DNA of 64,000 nucleotides from an uncultured Acetobacterium sp. (GCF_963664135.1 NZ_OY760905.1:3002736-3066735), one strand, 5' to 3'; positions 37,351 through 46,180 are shown, counted from the stretch's first letter. Made by a program: numbers and translations. Notes: generated by a model not told the origin, from the letters alone.

Positions 37351-37932
37351 CAATTCAAAGAGATTTACACATGACATCAAGGAAGATGGATGTGGAAATT
37401 GAAGAATTGAAAAAAATAAAGAACAACGAATAAATTGAAACATATATTATCAATGGCGATAACAGGAATTCCTGTTATCGCCATTTTCTATTTTCACCGG
37501 GTTGTGGAGAATCCTCACAAGTTTACTTTTGAGTGTCAACATACCGGAAGGAGGAAATAAAGACCGATATGTTTCGGATGATTTGCTTAATCAAATTCAA
37601 TTATCAACGGCGATAACAGTTTAACTGCGATCGCTGTTTTTTTTAGAACTAATTAGGGTAAGTAAATTATATTGTTTGGATAGTTAAGATTGAGGATTTA
37701 CTCAATAGTTTGACAAATTGGGATAAGAGCAATTCGAAATAATATATTTGTTTTAATGATAATTGTTTATCAGCTTGTATGGATTTATATCTGCACAAAT
37801 TACGATGTACAATGATAAACAATTGTTTTTGAAAATAGCTTTTAGAACTTTTGGGCACTGTTGTATAAATACAGCGATCTTCTATATAAAAGATCAATAA
37901 AGATCAAAATTTTAAGAAAAGAGGAAGTTAAG
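37351..37932 (+). promoter_or_regulatory. ANTAR-type antitermination leader of amtB1 with two terminators
   Basis: Unit 1: hairpin catc-[aaggaa]-gatg (37375-37388), then ttatc-[aatggc]-gataa (37447-37462). The 3' strand of the latter is the start of a perfect 34-base terminator palindrome (37452-37485). Unit 2: hairpin ccga-[tatgtt]-tcgg (37564-37577), then ttatc-[aacggc]-gataa (37601-37616), overlapping a terminator (37610-37634) with eight T after it. Three of four loops have A at 1 and G at 4, as in ANTAR target RNAs. A further 12-bp inverted repeat lies at 37761-37772/37813-37824, followed by T. Confidence 0.75.
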
Positions 37933-39186
37933 ATGATTAATTCTGGTGATGTTGCATTTCTACTAATTGGTTCAATGCTTGTATTCTTCATGACTCCTGG
38001 CTTGGGATTGTTCTATGGTGGGATGGTTCGCAGAAAAAATGTAATTAATACATTGATGTCTGTAGTATTTTGTTGTGGTTTGGCAACCGTGATGTGGTTT
38101 GCTTTTGGTTATTCACTCTCATTTGGTGAAGATGTTGGCGGATTTGGAATTATTGGGAATTTAAGCAATGCATTCTTTAGTGGCGTCAGTGCAACTGATG
38201 CTGGACCTTATGCAGCAACAATTCCCGGTGCATTGTTTGCGATATTCCAATTGATGTTCTGTATTATTACACCAGCCATTCTTGTTGGCGCTTTATCTGG
38301 CAGAATGAAATTCTCAGCAATGTTTATTTTTGTAGCTGTTTGGTTGTTACTGGTTTACTATCCATTGGCTCATATGGTATGGGGCTTAGGCGGTTTTATC
38401 GCTGGATTGGGAGCAGTCGACTTTGCCGGCGGAAATGTTATTCATATCAGTTCTGGGGTTTCAGGTCTGGTTGCCTGTATTATCCTTGGCAAAAGAAAAG
38501 GCTTTGGCGTTCAGGCGTATCATCCACATAACATTCCGATGTTTTTCACTGGTGGTTTGATTTTATGGGTTGGCTGGTTTGCATTTAACGGTGCATCGGC
38601 TTTAGCAGCCAATGGTCTGGCGGTTCAAGCCATGGGAAATACCATGATTGCTTCAGCAGCAGCGATGTTAAGCTGGATGCTGATGGAAACAATTCTTTAT
38701 AAAAAAGTGACTGTTATGGGTGCCATGACAGGGGCAATTATTGGTTTAGTCGCAATTACACCGGGTTCAGGTTATGTGCCATTTGGCGCTGCTATGTTTA
38801 TCGGAGCAATGGTTAGTCCAATCTGTTTATTCTTTATGACAAAAGTAAAACAAAAATTCGGATATGATGATTCATTGGATGCTTTTGGATGTCATGGTAT
38901 CGGCGGAATTTGGGGCGGTATTGCAACTGGTTTGTTTGCCCAATCAGCCATTAACCCGGTTGCTCAATGGGATGGTTTATTCTTTGGACAAACAGAATTA
39001 TTTGTCGCTCAATTACAGGCAGTTGGTATTTCAGTAATCTATTCTGCAGTCGTTACTGCTGTGATTATGTTAGTACTCAAAAAAGTTATGCAAATCCGTG
39101 TTTCTCCCGAAGCTGAAGCACTTGGTCTGGATATCAGCGAACATAGTGAACAAGGTTACCCTGCATTCTCAGGAATTGATCAATAG
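37933..39186 (+). CDS. amtB: Ammonium transporter 1
   Basis: 417 residues and about eleven membrane segments. Amt family blocks include FMTPGLGLFYGGMVRRKN, YYPLAHMVWG with the first pore region, and GCHGIGGIWGG with the conserved pore His. The ATG at 37933 has site agaggaag. It imports ammonium and, with the cotranscribed GlnK, reports external nitrogen. About 80 percent similar by eye to the second copy at 40087-41340, so the amtB-glnK pair was duplicated. Expression is controlled by the long antitermination leader. Confidence 0.96.
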   Translation: MINSGDVAFLLIGSMLVFFMTPGLGLFYGGMVRRKNVINTLMSVVFCCGLATVMWFAFGYSLSFGEDVGGFGIIGNLSNAFFSGVSATDAGPYAATIPGALFAIFQLMFCIITPAILVGALSGRMKFSAMFIFVAVWLLLVYYPLAHMVWGLGGFIAGLGAVDFAGGNVIHISSGVSGLVACIILGKRKGFGVQAYHPHNIPMFFTGGLILWVGWFAFNGASALAANGLAVQAMGNTMIASAAAMLSWMLMETILYKKVTVMGAMTGAIIGLVAITPGSGYVPFGAAMFIGAMVSPICLFFMTKVKQKFGYDDSLDAFGCHGIGGIWGGIATGLFAQSAINPVAQWDGLFFGQTELFVAQLQAVGISVIYSAVVTAVIMLVLKKVMQIRVSPEAEALGLDISEHSEQGYPAFSGIDQ

Positions 39187-39203
39187 AAATTCTATTGAAA
39201 TAC

Positions 39204-39236
39204 GATTTAGAAGCCATAAAGAGTGGCTTCTAAATC
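39204..39236 (+). promoter_or_regulatory. Intercistronic hairpin between amtB1 and glnK1
   Basis: gatttagaagcca and tggcttctaaatc form a perfect 13-bp stem with a 7-base loop and no T-run. It may stabilise the mRNA or tune the ratio of the two products. Confidence 0.55.
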
Positions 39237-39256
39237 AGTAAAGAAAGGAAAAACTT

Positions 39257-39595
39257 ATGAAACTAATTGAAGCAATCATTCGTCCGGAAAAGTTGGAACC
39301 TTTAAAGGATGCATTTTTACAGGCTAAAGTAAATGGGATGAATATCCGTCAGGTTCTTGGCTGTGGGAATCAGTTTGGATGGGTCGCACATAATCGTGGG
39401 ACATCGGTAATGATGAACATGATCCCCAAAATTGAAATTAAAATTGTCGTTGCCGACGAAAAAGTCGAGGAAACCGTAAAACTGATTATCGATACCGTTC
39501 GAACCGGAGAAATAGGTGATGGAAAAATTTTCATCAAACCGGTCGAAGATTGTATCCGAATCAGAACCAGTGAACGAGGCGATGTTGCACTTTAA
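39257..39595 (+). CDS. glnK: P-II signal protein GlnK 1
   Basis: 112 residues. P-II fold with PEKLEPLKDAF near the start and GEIGDGKIFI (B loop). The T-loop reads QVLGCGNQFGWVAHNRGTS and has no Tyr at the position uridylylated in proteobacterial P-II proteins, so control is expected through direct ATP/ADP/2-oxoglutarate binding. Encoded 70 bases after amtB1, its probable target. Site aaagga. Confidence 0.94.
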   Translation: MKLIEAIIRPEKLEPLKDAFLQAKVNGMNIRQVLGCGNQFGWVAHNRGTSVMMNMIPKIEIKIVVADEKVEETVKLIIDTVRTGEIGDGKIFIKPVEDCIRIRTSERGDVAL

Positions 39596-39621
39596 GCATC
39601 AAAAATAAATAAAATCAATTT

Positions 39622-39665
39622 AAAAGGGCGCTTATATTTATAATTTAAATATAAGCGTCCTTTTT
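39622..39665 (+). terminator. Terminator after glnK1
   Basis: The arm around gcgcttatattta pairs with taaatataagcgtcc, followed by five T. Confidence 0.85.
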
Positions 39666-39713
39666 GCGTTTGAGAATGAAAAAACAGGTCTAAAGTGTAA
39701 ATAAATTCACGGA

Positions 39714-39742
39714 TTGACTCCAGCCGAAAGGAATGCTATAAT
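39714..39742 (+). promoter_or_regulatory. Sigma-A promoter of amtB2
   Basis: TTGACT (39714-39719), 17 bases, TATAAT (39737-39742). It is followed by a 340-base leader. Confidence 0.85.
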
Positions 39743-39748
39743 TCGTCT

Positions 39749-40086
39749 TGCTGAATCAATTGAGAGACAGCAACTATTGAAATTTAATATAAAAACCAAC
39801 CTTAATATAAAAGCGAATGTTCAGCCGATTGTCAATGAAGAGAGTCGGCATAAAAATGGACCGGATGTAGTATTAAGAGTGTCAAAGGCGATAGCATTTT
39901 TTTGTTGTCGCCTTTTTTTGCGTTTTTTGCGTTAAGTTAATAAGCAAAGCTTCGTTTTCAACGATTTATACATAAATAAAATGAAAAGAAAGGAGTCAAA
40001 CTAAAATTGTATAAAATTAGAGTCTTGACAAAAATATAAAATTTCAATAAAAAATAGTCAGATTATCAAAAAATTTAGGGGGAAAA
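39749..40086 (+). promoter_or_regulatory. ANTAR-type antitermination leader of amtB2
   Basis: P1: gccgattgtc-[aatgaa]-gagagtcggc (39824-39849), a 10-bp stem with one G-G mismatch. P2: tgtc-[aaaggc]-gata (39880-39893). Both loops have A at 1 and G at 4. The terminator aaaggcgatagca/tgttgtcgccttt (39884-39915) with seven T uses the P2 loop and 3' strand as its own 5' arm, so P2 and terminator exclude each other. A 73-codon reading frame over this region is not considered a gene. Confidence 0.82.
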
Positions 40087-41340
40087 ATGATTAATTCTGG
40101 AGATGTGGCATTTATACTTATTTGTACGATGCTGGTGTTTTTTATGACACCAGGTTTGGCGTTCTTCTATGCCGGCATGGTGCGTCGAAAAAATGTGCTT
40201 AATACGATTATGTCAGTTGTGTTTTGTTGTGGGCTGGCAACAGTAATGTGGTATACCGTCGGGTATTCACTGTCTTTTGGTCCGGATGCCGGTGGTTTTG
40301 GGGTTATTGGTGATTTAAGTAATGTGTTCTTCCATGGTATCAGTGCGACGGAGGCCGGTCCCTACGCCACCAATATACCAGGACAGCTCTTTGCTGTTTT
40401 TCAGCTGGTATTTTGTATGGTAACACCGGCCATTGTTGTCGGATCGTTATCAGGACGAATGAAATTCCCGGCGTTGTTTCTTTTTGTCACCTTCTGGTTA
40501 TTGCTCGTGTACTATCCAATGGCCCATATGGTCTGGGGACAAGGTGGCTTAATCGCAAATCTGGGCGCCGTGGATTTTGCCGGTGGTTATGTGATTGAAA
40601 TCAGTTCAGGGATTTCAGGACTGGTTGCCTGTATCATTCTAGGGTCACGAAAAGGTTATGGGATCAAATCGTATCATCCCCATAACTTACCGTTATTTGT
40701 GATCGGCGGTGCTATTTTATGGGTTGGTTGGTTTGCTTTTAATGGCGGCTCAGCTTTGGCGGCAAATGGTTTGGCAGTACATGCAGTGGTTACCACTATG
40801 CTTGCTTCAGCAGCGGCAATGTTAAGCTGGATGCTGATTGAAATGGTGCTTTATAAAAAAGTCACCGTGATGGGTGCCATAACTGGAGCCATTGTCGGAC
40901 TGGTCTCGATTACTCCCGGGGCAGGTTATGTTCCGACCGAAGCATCATTGCTGATCGGCGGGGTGGTTAGTCCGATTTGTTTCTTCTTCTTAACAAAAGT
41001 GAAGGTGAAATTTGGATACGATGATACCTTGGATGCCTTCGGCTGTCATGGCATTAGTGGGGTTTGGGGCGTTATTGCCACTGGTCTATTTGCTCAAACC
41101 GCCATCAATCCGGTAGCTAAATGGAATGGCTTGTTCTTTGGCGATACCCAATTATTTGTTGCTCAGATTACCGCACTCTTTATTGCCGTAATCTATTCGG
41201 CAGTGATGACCGCAGTGATTATGCTGGTGCTTAAGAAGATCATGCGAATTCGGGTATCGCCAGAAGCAGAAGCGCTTGGTTTGGATATCAGTGAACACAG
41301 TGAAGAAGGCTATGCAGCATTTTCAGGAATTGACCAATAG
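40087..41340 (+). CDS. amtB: Ammonium transporter 2
   Basis: 417 residues, same length as copy 1 and aligned throughout, with FMTPGLAFFYAGMVRRKN, YYPMAHMVWG and GCHGISGVWG. Differences are spread evenly and many are conservative, so both copies look functional. Site agggggaa. It is cotranscribed with the second glnK and has its own antitermination leader with one rather than two units, so the two transporters may respond differently to nitrogen supply. Confidence 0.96.
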   Translation: MINSGDVAFILICTMLVFFMTPGLAFFYAGMVRRKNVLNTIMSVVFCCGLATVMWYTVGYSLSFGPDAGGFGVIGDLSNVFFHGISATEAGPYATNIPGQLFAVFQLVFCMVTPAIVVGSLSGRMKFPALFLFVTFWLLLVYYPMAHMVWGQGGLIANLGAVDFAGGYVIEISSGISGLVACIILGSRKGYGIKSYHPHNLPLFVIGGAILWVGWFAFNGGSALAANGLAVHAVVTTMLASAAAMLSWMLIEMVLYKKVTVMGAITGAIVGLVSITPGAGYVPTEASLLIGGVVSPICFFFLTKVKVKFGYDDTLDAFGCHGISGVWGVIATGLFAQTAINPVAKWNGLFFGDTQLFVAQITALFIAVIYSAVMTAVIMLVLKKIMRIRVSPEAEALGLDISEHSEEGYAAFSGIDQ

Positions 41341-41414
41341 GGTTTTATCGTCTAAAATACTATCTGAAGGTCAACTCGAAATGATTTTTATTTAAGATGA
41401 GAAAGGAAAATGCT

Positions 41415-41753
41415 ATGAAACAAATCGAAGCAATTATCCGTCCGGAAAAATTGGAACCGTTGAAGGATGCGTTTTTACAAGCAAAGGTTAATGGGATGAA
41501 TATTCGCCAGGTTCTGGGCTGCGGAAACCAGTTTGGTTGGGTGGCACATAATCGAGGAACATCGGTGATGATGAATATGATTCCCAAAATAGAAATTAAG
41601 ATTGTCGTTGCCGACGACAAGGTCGACGAAATCGTCGAACTGATTATGAACACCGTCAGAACTGGTGAAATTGGCGATGGCAAAATTTTCATCAAGTCAG
41701 TTGAAGAATGTATTCGTATCAGAACTGGCGAAAGAGGCGAAGTCGCTCTTTAA
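41415..41753 (+). CDS. glnK: P-II signal protein GlnK 2
   Basis: 112 residues from the ATG at 41415 (site gaaagga); an in-frame ATG at 41397 is not supported. Nearly identical to GlnK 1, including the T-loop GCGNQFGWVAHNRGTS without Tyr. The differences cluster in ADDKVDEIVELIMN and KSVEEC. The pair can probably form mixed trimers. Likely regulates the AmtB encoded just upstream. Confidence 0.94.
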   Translation: MKQIEAIIRPEKLEPLKDAFLQAKVNGMNIRQVLGCGNQFGWVAHNRGTSVMMNMIPKIEIKIVVADDKVDEIVELIMNTVRTGEIGDGKIFIKSVEECIRIRTGERGEVAL

Positions 41754-41779
41754 AGCGATGCTACCGTTTTATTGTTAAC

Positions 41780-41817
41780 GAGCCCATTATATTTGCAAGT
41801 GTAGATATAATGGGCTC
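41780..41817 (+). terminator. Terminator after glnK2
   Basis: gagcccattatat (41780-41792) pairs perfectly with atataatgggctc (41805-41817), followed by T. Confidence 0.9.
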
Positions 41818-41968
41818 TTTGCGTTTTTGCTTTTTACAAAATCAAACCATAGGATTGACTTTTTCATAAATAATAATATAATAAAATAACAATCACAAAA
41901 TTTCAGTTATGAATAAAAATAAAAATAGAAAAAGACTAAGAATTAGAATCATATGAGGCGGTGCAGAA

Positions 41969-42937
41969 ATGAAAAAGGTTGTTGATGACGAACGGCTAAT
42001 GGTTAAAATTTGCGAGATGTACTACAATCATGATGTTAACCAAAAACTGATAGCAAAAGAATTGGGGCTGTCCCGACCAACAGTGTCCCGGATTCTTCAG
42101 AATGCCAAAGAACGGGGGATTGTAAAAATTATTATCGATCCGATTTTTGGGAACAATTATGTCGATCTGGAAAAAAAGCTGGAATGCCGCTATGGTTTAA
42201 AAGAAGCAATTATTGTAGATATGAAACAGGATAACCGGGATCAGAAGGATGAATTAGCCAAGGCGACAGCCAATTATCTGGAACGTCTGATCAAGGATGA
42301 TAGTATTATTGGGGTTTCGATGGGGTCATCAATTGGCCAGATCTATCGCTTTGTTTCCAAAGGGACCTCAAAGAAGGTTACCTTTATACCGTTGATTGGC
42401 GGGATTGGACATTTGGGAATGGAGCTTCACTCCAATACGATTGTGGAGGCTTTGGCCAAGGCCTTTGGTGGCACTTCCTATCTGCTCCATGCCCCGGCCC
42501 GGGTATCCGGGGTTCAAATCAAGGAAGAACTGATGAAAGAGCCGGATATTAAACGGATCATCAAAATGGGTGATGGCTTGGATGTTGCTGTGGTTGGGAT
42601 CGGCGTTCCTAATCGGGGATCGGCGATTATGGCCACTGGTTATTATGATGATAAAGACATGGAAACCATGCGTAAAAAAAATATAGTTGGGGACGTCTGC
42701 ATGCAGTTTTTTGATATTAACGGCAGCACCGAACCCTTTGAAGCCGATAACTGTGTGATCGGTATTGATATAAAAAAACTGCGGCGGGTGCCCCACTCCA
42801 TCGGCGTTGCCAGCGGCAGAGAAAAAGCTGAAGCCATTCAGGGTGCTATTAAAGGGGGCTTTATCAATGTGTTAGTAACGGATGTGGAGTGTGGCAAAAG
42901 ACTTCTGGAAATTGATGAAGCAGGAGAGCAGAATTAA
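41969..42937 (+). CDS. SorC/DeoR-type sugar-binding transcriptional regulator
   Basis: 322 residues. The N-terminal helix-turn-helix NQKLIAKELGLSRPTVSRIL is followed by the SorC effector domain with IGVSMGSSIGQIYRF and GIGVPNRGSAIM-type blocks, which bind phosphorylated sugars. It precedes a HAD phosphatase and an HPr gene, so a carbohydrate-phosphate signal is plausible. Targets are not identifiable. Site ggcggtg. Confidence 0.88.
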   Translation: MKKVVDDERLMVKICEMYYNHDVNQKLIAKELGLSRPTVSRILQNAKERGIVKIIIDPIFGNNYVDLEKKLECRYGLKEAIIVDMKQDNRDQKDELAKATANYLERLIKDDSIIGVSMGSSIGQIYRFVSKGTSKKVTFIPLIGGIGHLGMELHSNTIVEALAKAFGGTSYLLHAPARVSGVQIKEELMKEPDIKRIIKMGDGLDVAVVGIGVPNRGSAIMATGYYDDKDMETMRKKNIVGDVCMQFFDINGSTEPFEADNCVIGIDIKKLRRVPHSIGVASGREKAEAIQGAIKGGFINVLVTDVECGKRLLEIDEAGEQN

Positions 42938-43040
42938 TGAACATTGAAACGAGAAAGAAATGAAAGAAGCGAAATAATGAAAGTGATGTTGAACTTGTTA
43001 ATGAATAAGACTGCCAATCCTGTATCTGAAAAACCTGTAT

Positions 43041-43838
43041 GTGATGATCATGCCAAAGCATAAAGCTCTTAAAGATGTGAAGTTATTCGCTCTGGACATG
43101 GATGGCACCGTCTATCTGGGAAATGGCTTAATCGAAGGTTCTCTGGATTTTATTGAGCAGTTAAGAGCACAAGAGCGAGATTTTGTTTTCATGACTAATA
43201 ATTCATCCAAAGTGGCCAGTTTTTACAGAGAAAAGCTGGCAAAAATGGGTTGTTTTGTGGAGGAGAATCGAATTATCACCTCGGGCGATGTGACAATCCA
43301 GTATTTAAAAACCTATTATCCGGGGAAATCGGTTTATTTAATGGGAACCCCTTTATTGGAAGAGAGCTTTTTAAAAAATGGGATCAATCTGGTTCAGAGT
43401 CAGCCGGATGTGGCCGTGGCAAGTTTTGATACCACCCTGACCTACGAAAAGCTGGAGAAAATATGTACCTTCATTGCCAATGGTGCTATCTTTTTGTCTA
43501 CCCATCTGGATTTAGTCTGTCCCACCGAAACTGGCTTTATCCCAGATTGCGGTGCGATGTGTGCGTTGATCACCAAATCAACTGGCATTGAACCCAAATA
43601 TTTAGGAAAACCCTTTCCTGAAACCATGGAGATGATCCTTGCCATTACCGGGCATCGACGGGAAGATGTTGCCTTTGTTGGCGATCGTATCTATACGGAT
43701 GTGGCAACCGGGGTGAAAAATGGCGGCAAGGGATTTTTGGTTCTCACCGGGGAGACGAAAATGGAGGATGTGGGCAAAGCGGATGTGATTCCCGATTGTA
43801 TCTTTGACTCGCTAAAAGAAATGACGAACTATTTATAG
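43041..43838 (+). CDS. HAD-IIA phosphatase (NagD-like)
   Basis: 265 residues or a few less. HAD motif I LDMDGTVYLG, motif II FMTNNSS, motif IV VGDRIYTDVATG, with a type IIA cap. The family dephosphorylates small sugar or nucleotide phosphates. The start is uncertain: GTG 43041, ATG 43044 and ATG 43050 are in frame and none has a clear ribosome binding site. Neighbours are a SorC regulator upstream and an HPr protein downstream. Confidence 0.88.
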   Translation: MMIMPKHKALKDVKLFALDMDGTVYLGNGLIEGSLDFIEQLRAQERDFVFMTNNSSKVASFYREKLAKMGCFVEENRIITSGDVTIQYLKTYYPGKSVYLMGTPLLEESFLKNGINLVQSQPDVAVASFDTTLTYEKLEKICTFIANGAIFLSTHLDLVCPTETGFIPDCGAMCALITKSTGIEPKYLGKPFPETMEMILAITGHRREDVAFVGDRIYTDVATGVKNGGKGFLVLTGETKMEDVGKADVIPDCIFDSLKEMTNYL

Positions 43839-43912
43839 AGCTGTTTATTTTAATCGAAATAGGGAAGAAACCCTATATAGGGATAAAGCATCATCAGTGT
43901 TACGGACCATTT

Positions 43913-43951
43913 GGTTTAAATGATTGGTTTGAATGATTGGTTTAAATGAAG
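43913..43951. repeat. Three tandem copies of a 13-bp unit
   Basis: ggtttaaatgatt, ggtttgaatgatt, ggtttaaatgaag in the gap before the HPr gene. No known role. Confidence 0.6.
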
Positions 43952-44017
43952 TGATGTGGATTCGATTAAAAACGAAATAAATGGAGAGGAATGAATGAGT
44001 CATTAAAAGGTGGGAAT

Positions 44018-44293
44018 ATGCATTCGAAAGTAGTTACAATCATCAACCCAACCGGTTTGCATGCGAGACCAGCTGCGGAGTTTTGTCAGAAAGCCGGGGA
44101 ATTTAAAGCGTCGATTAATATAAAGAAATTGGGGGACAATCCCAAGGTCGGCGATGCCAAATCGTTGCTTGGGATCATGGCCACTGGCCTGGGCCAAGGT
44201 GATAAGTTTGAGATAATCGGTGAAGGCGATGATGAAATGCTCGCTGTCGAAACCCTGGTAGCGCTGGTTAATAACGGGTTTGGAGAAATATAA
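44018..44293 (+). CDS. HPr-family phosphocarrier protein
   Basis: 91 residues starting MHSKVVTII. The phosphorylatable His is in TGLHARPAAEF, and the regulatory Ser region is AKSLLGIMATG. It therefore has both sites of a Gram-positive HPr. No PTS enzyme I or II is encoded nearby. The start at 44018 (aaaggtgg) matches the family; an upstream in-frame ATG (43991) is less likely. Could serve PTS transport or purely regulatory signalling. Confidence 0.9.
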   Translation: MHSKVVTIINPTGLHARPAAEFCQKAGEFKASINIKKLGDNPKVGDAKSLLGIMATGLGQGDKFEIIGEGDDEMLAVETLVALVNNGFGEI

Positions 44294-44301
44294 TGATTAA
44301 A

Positions 44302-44335
44302 AAGAACACCTTGCGTGACACAAGGTGCTTTTTTG
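44302..44335. terminator. Intrinsic terminator between HPr and nifV
   Basis: caccttg (44307-44313) pairs with caaggtg (44321-44327), followed by six T. Convergent genes may share it. Confidence 0.75.
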
Positions 44336-44351
44336 TGAATTTAATAATTGT

Positions 44352-45167
44352 TCAGGCATACAGCAGATTGTTTTTATAAATAATCGACTTTAAGGTGTTT
44401 TGCCGCCATTGCAGTTCATCCAGACTGATGCCAAAATCGATTTGTCCCTGAGTGGCGATAAGTAAATGCTCCAGATTGCAGTTGCCGGCCCGTTCGCCGA
44501 TGCCAAACAGGGTAGAATCCGCATATTTGGCGCCGGAACGGAGTCCCTGAATGGAATTGGCTACCGCCATACCGAGGTCATTGTGCATGTGCACTTCAAT
44601 ATCAATCTCACTGGGAATGCGACTGACGTAGGATTTGCAGACACTGGGAGACATGATCCCCACCGTATCCGAGAATCGCAAGGTGGTGGCACCCAGGTTT
44701 TTGGCAGTTTCAATGAGCTGGATGACAAAATCCCAGTCGGCCCGGGAGGCATCTTCCAGGCCGATGGTCAATTCTCGATGTGCTGCATGAATGGCATCGG
44801 TACAGGTGGCCAGGTTATCCAGAACCTCGACGCGGGTTTTTCGCAGTTTTTCGCGGATCAATAAATCCGATGCCGGGACACAAACATGGATGATATCGGC
44901 ACCGCAGTCGATGGATTTGTGAATATCATTGAGGATCATCCGGTTCCAGCCGATGATTTGGGCTTTTTTACAGGCTAGCTTAATTTTTTCAAAGGCCCGG
45001 CATTCTTCCCGGCCCATGGCTGGGGTACCAGCCTCAATCCGATTGACTCCCAGCGCGTCCAAAGTTCTGGCAATGGTCACTTTTTCCCGGATGGAAAAGG
45101 CCATCCCCGGGCTTTGTTCGCCATCTCTCAGGGTAGTGTCAACAATATATTTTTGCATCATAGTCAT
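44352..45167 (-). CDS. nifV: Homocitrate synthase alpha subunit (catalytic domain)
   Basis: 271 residues forming only the HMGL/DRE-TIM barrel: DTTLRDGEQSPGMAF (metal and substrate Arg), FSDTVGIMSP and VHMHNDLGMAVAN (metal His pair). NifV makes homocitrate, the organic ligand of FeMo-cofactor. The C-terminal part of ordinary NifV is absent here and is represented by the preceding gene, the split arrangement known from Clostridium pasteurianum (omega then alpha). It overlaps that gene by 29 bases. The ATG at 45167 follows gtgagg. Confidence 0.9.
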   Translation of the reverse strand: MTMMQKYIVDTTLRDGEQSPGMAFSIREKVTIARTLDALGVNRIEAGTPAMGREECRAFEKIKLACKKAQIIGWNRMILNDIHKSIDCGADIIHVCVPASDLLIREKLRKTRVEVLDNLATCTDAIHAAHRELTIGLEDASRADWDFVIQLIETAKNLGATTLRFSDTVGIMSPSVCKSYVSRIPSEIDIEVHMHNDLGMAVANSIQGLRSGAKYADSTLFGIGERAGNCNLEHLLIATQGQIDFGISLDELQWRQNTLKSIIYKNNLLYA

Positions 45168-46095
45168 TTTGAACCTCACTGGCAAGGGTGCGCAGTTCCA
45201 GATCAGAAAGGTTTCGGCCTAACTGGGTACAACGCCCTTTTAATTGTTTAAGGATTGAGCTGGCAGCAGAATCGGACAAATTTTGTTCTTTAAGTTTGTA
45301 TAAGATACTTTGGTGACCGGAGTGTTTTCCTAAAACAATTTCCCGTTTATTTCCCACAATCTGGGGATTAAAGGGCTCATAGGTATGAGGGTTTTTTAAA
45401 ACGCCGTCGACATGGATGCCGGATTCGACCTTGAAAATATCTTCGCCGATGATGGCTTTCATTTTAGAGACTGTGATGGCAGTGATTTTTTCGTAAAGGG
45501 CTCGGAGTTCATTGAGAACCGATAAATCGCCTGTAAAAGAAGCGGGGTCTCTTAATTTAAGGCCCATTAAAACTTCTTCCAGTGGGGGAAAATCGTGTTG
45601 GTTGGCAAAGCCGCAGCTGACGCTTTGGCCGCCGGCCATAATCCACTCCAGGGCAATGGCAGTGGCACAATGCTTTTGATTGCTGGGGCATAAATCCAGG
45701 GTATGTGCATCGTTGTTTAATAAAAGCTGCTTGAAAATTGCGTTGTAGTCCTGAGTCATTAAGTCCTCTAAGCCCTTCAAGCGTATTTTCTGATCACAGA
45801 TGTTTTCTATCTGACTGGATGGAATTGCTAATTCGATCAGTTCATTGGGTTCCAGTTTCCAGCTGATTGTTTGATCAGGATTTAACTCCTGGGTGAGAAA
45901 ACAGGTGCTATTGTCAATATATTTGCCAGAATCCCCAGCTAAAGTAGGGGGCTCTAGCTGGGAAACCAACTCAGAGGCCAATTCTATTTTTGTGACCCCA
46001 CAAGTAAAAAGCAGGCCGCAAAAATGGTTAAGATCCTGAGAGTCAATCCCATCGATATTAAGTGTTGTCAGTGTTCGATCAATGATTGTAACCAT
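45139..46095 (-). CDS. nifV: Homocitrate synthase omega subunit
   Basis: 318 residues. The first about 180 residues are a degenerate HMGL barrel without the DGEQ metal motif. The second half resembles the C-terminal part of NifV/isopropylmalate synthase, with FKVESGIHVDGVLKNPHTYE and VLGKHSGHQS. It is the companion of the catalytic alpha subunit and probably completes the active site. Translationally coupled to it. Separated from the ferredoxin gene by 130 bases that contain a hairpin (46127-46162) and part of a dispersed repeat. Confidence 0.86.
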   Translation of the reverse strand: MVTIIDRTLTTLNIDGIDSQDLNHFCGLLFTCGVTKIELASELVSQLEPPTLAGDSGKYIDNSTCFLTQELNPDQTISWKLEPNELIELAIPSSQIENICDQKIRLKGLEDLMTQDYNAIFKQLLLNNDAHTLDLCPSNQKHCATAIALEWIMAGGQSVSCGFANQHDFPPLEEVLMGLKLRDPASFTGDLSVLNELRALYEKITAITVSKMKAIIGEDIFKVESGIHVDGVLKNPHTYEPFNPQIVGNKREIVLGKHSGHQSILYKLKEQNLSDSAASSILKQLKGRCTQLGRNLSDLELRTLASEVQNDYDAKIYC

Positions 46096-46126
46096 TTGTG
46101 CGCCCCGCTTTCATAAAATAATTTAA

Positions 46127-46162
46127 AGATTGATGCTGTTGTTTAAAATCCAGCATCAATCT
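46127..46162 (-). terminator. Hairpin within the nif operon before nifV-omega
   Basis: agattgatgctg and cagcatcaatct form a perfect 12-bp stem. The minus-strand T-run after it is weak, so it may attenuate rather than stop transcription into nifV. Confidence 0.55.
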
Positions 46163-46180
46163 GAGTAGCTTAGAGATAGA

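Noticed and set aside
39714-39935. 73-codon reading frame before amtB2
   Set aside because: It coincides with the promoter, the paired hairpins and the terminator of the leader; no ribosome binding site.
40006-40038. Short leader peptide (TTG start after aaaggag, 10 codons) before amtB2
   Set aside because: Too short and without codon features of attenuation; could be chance.
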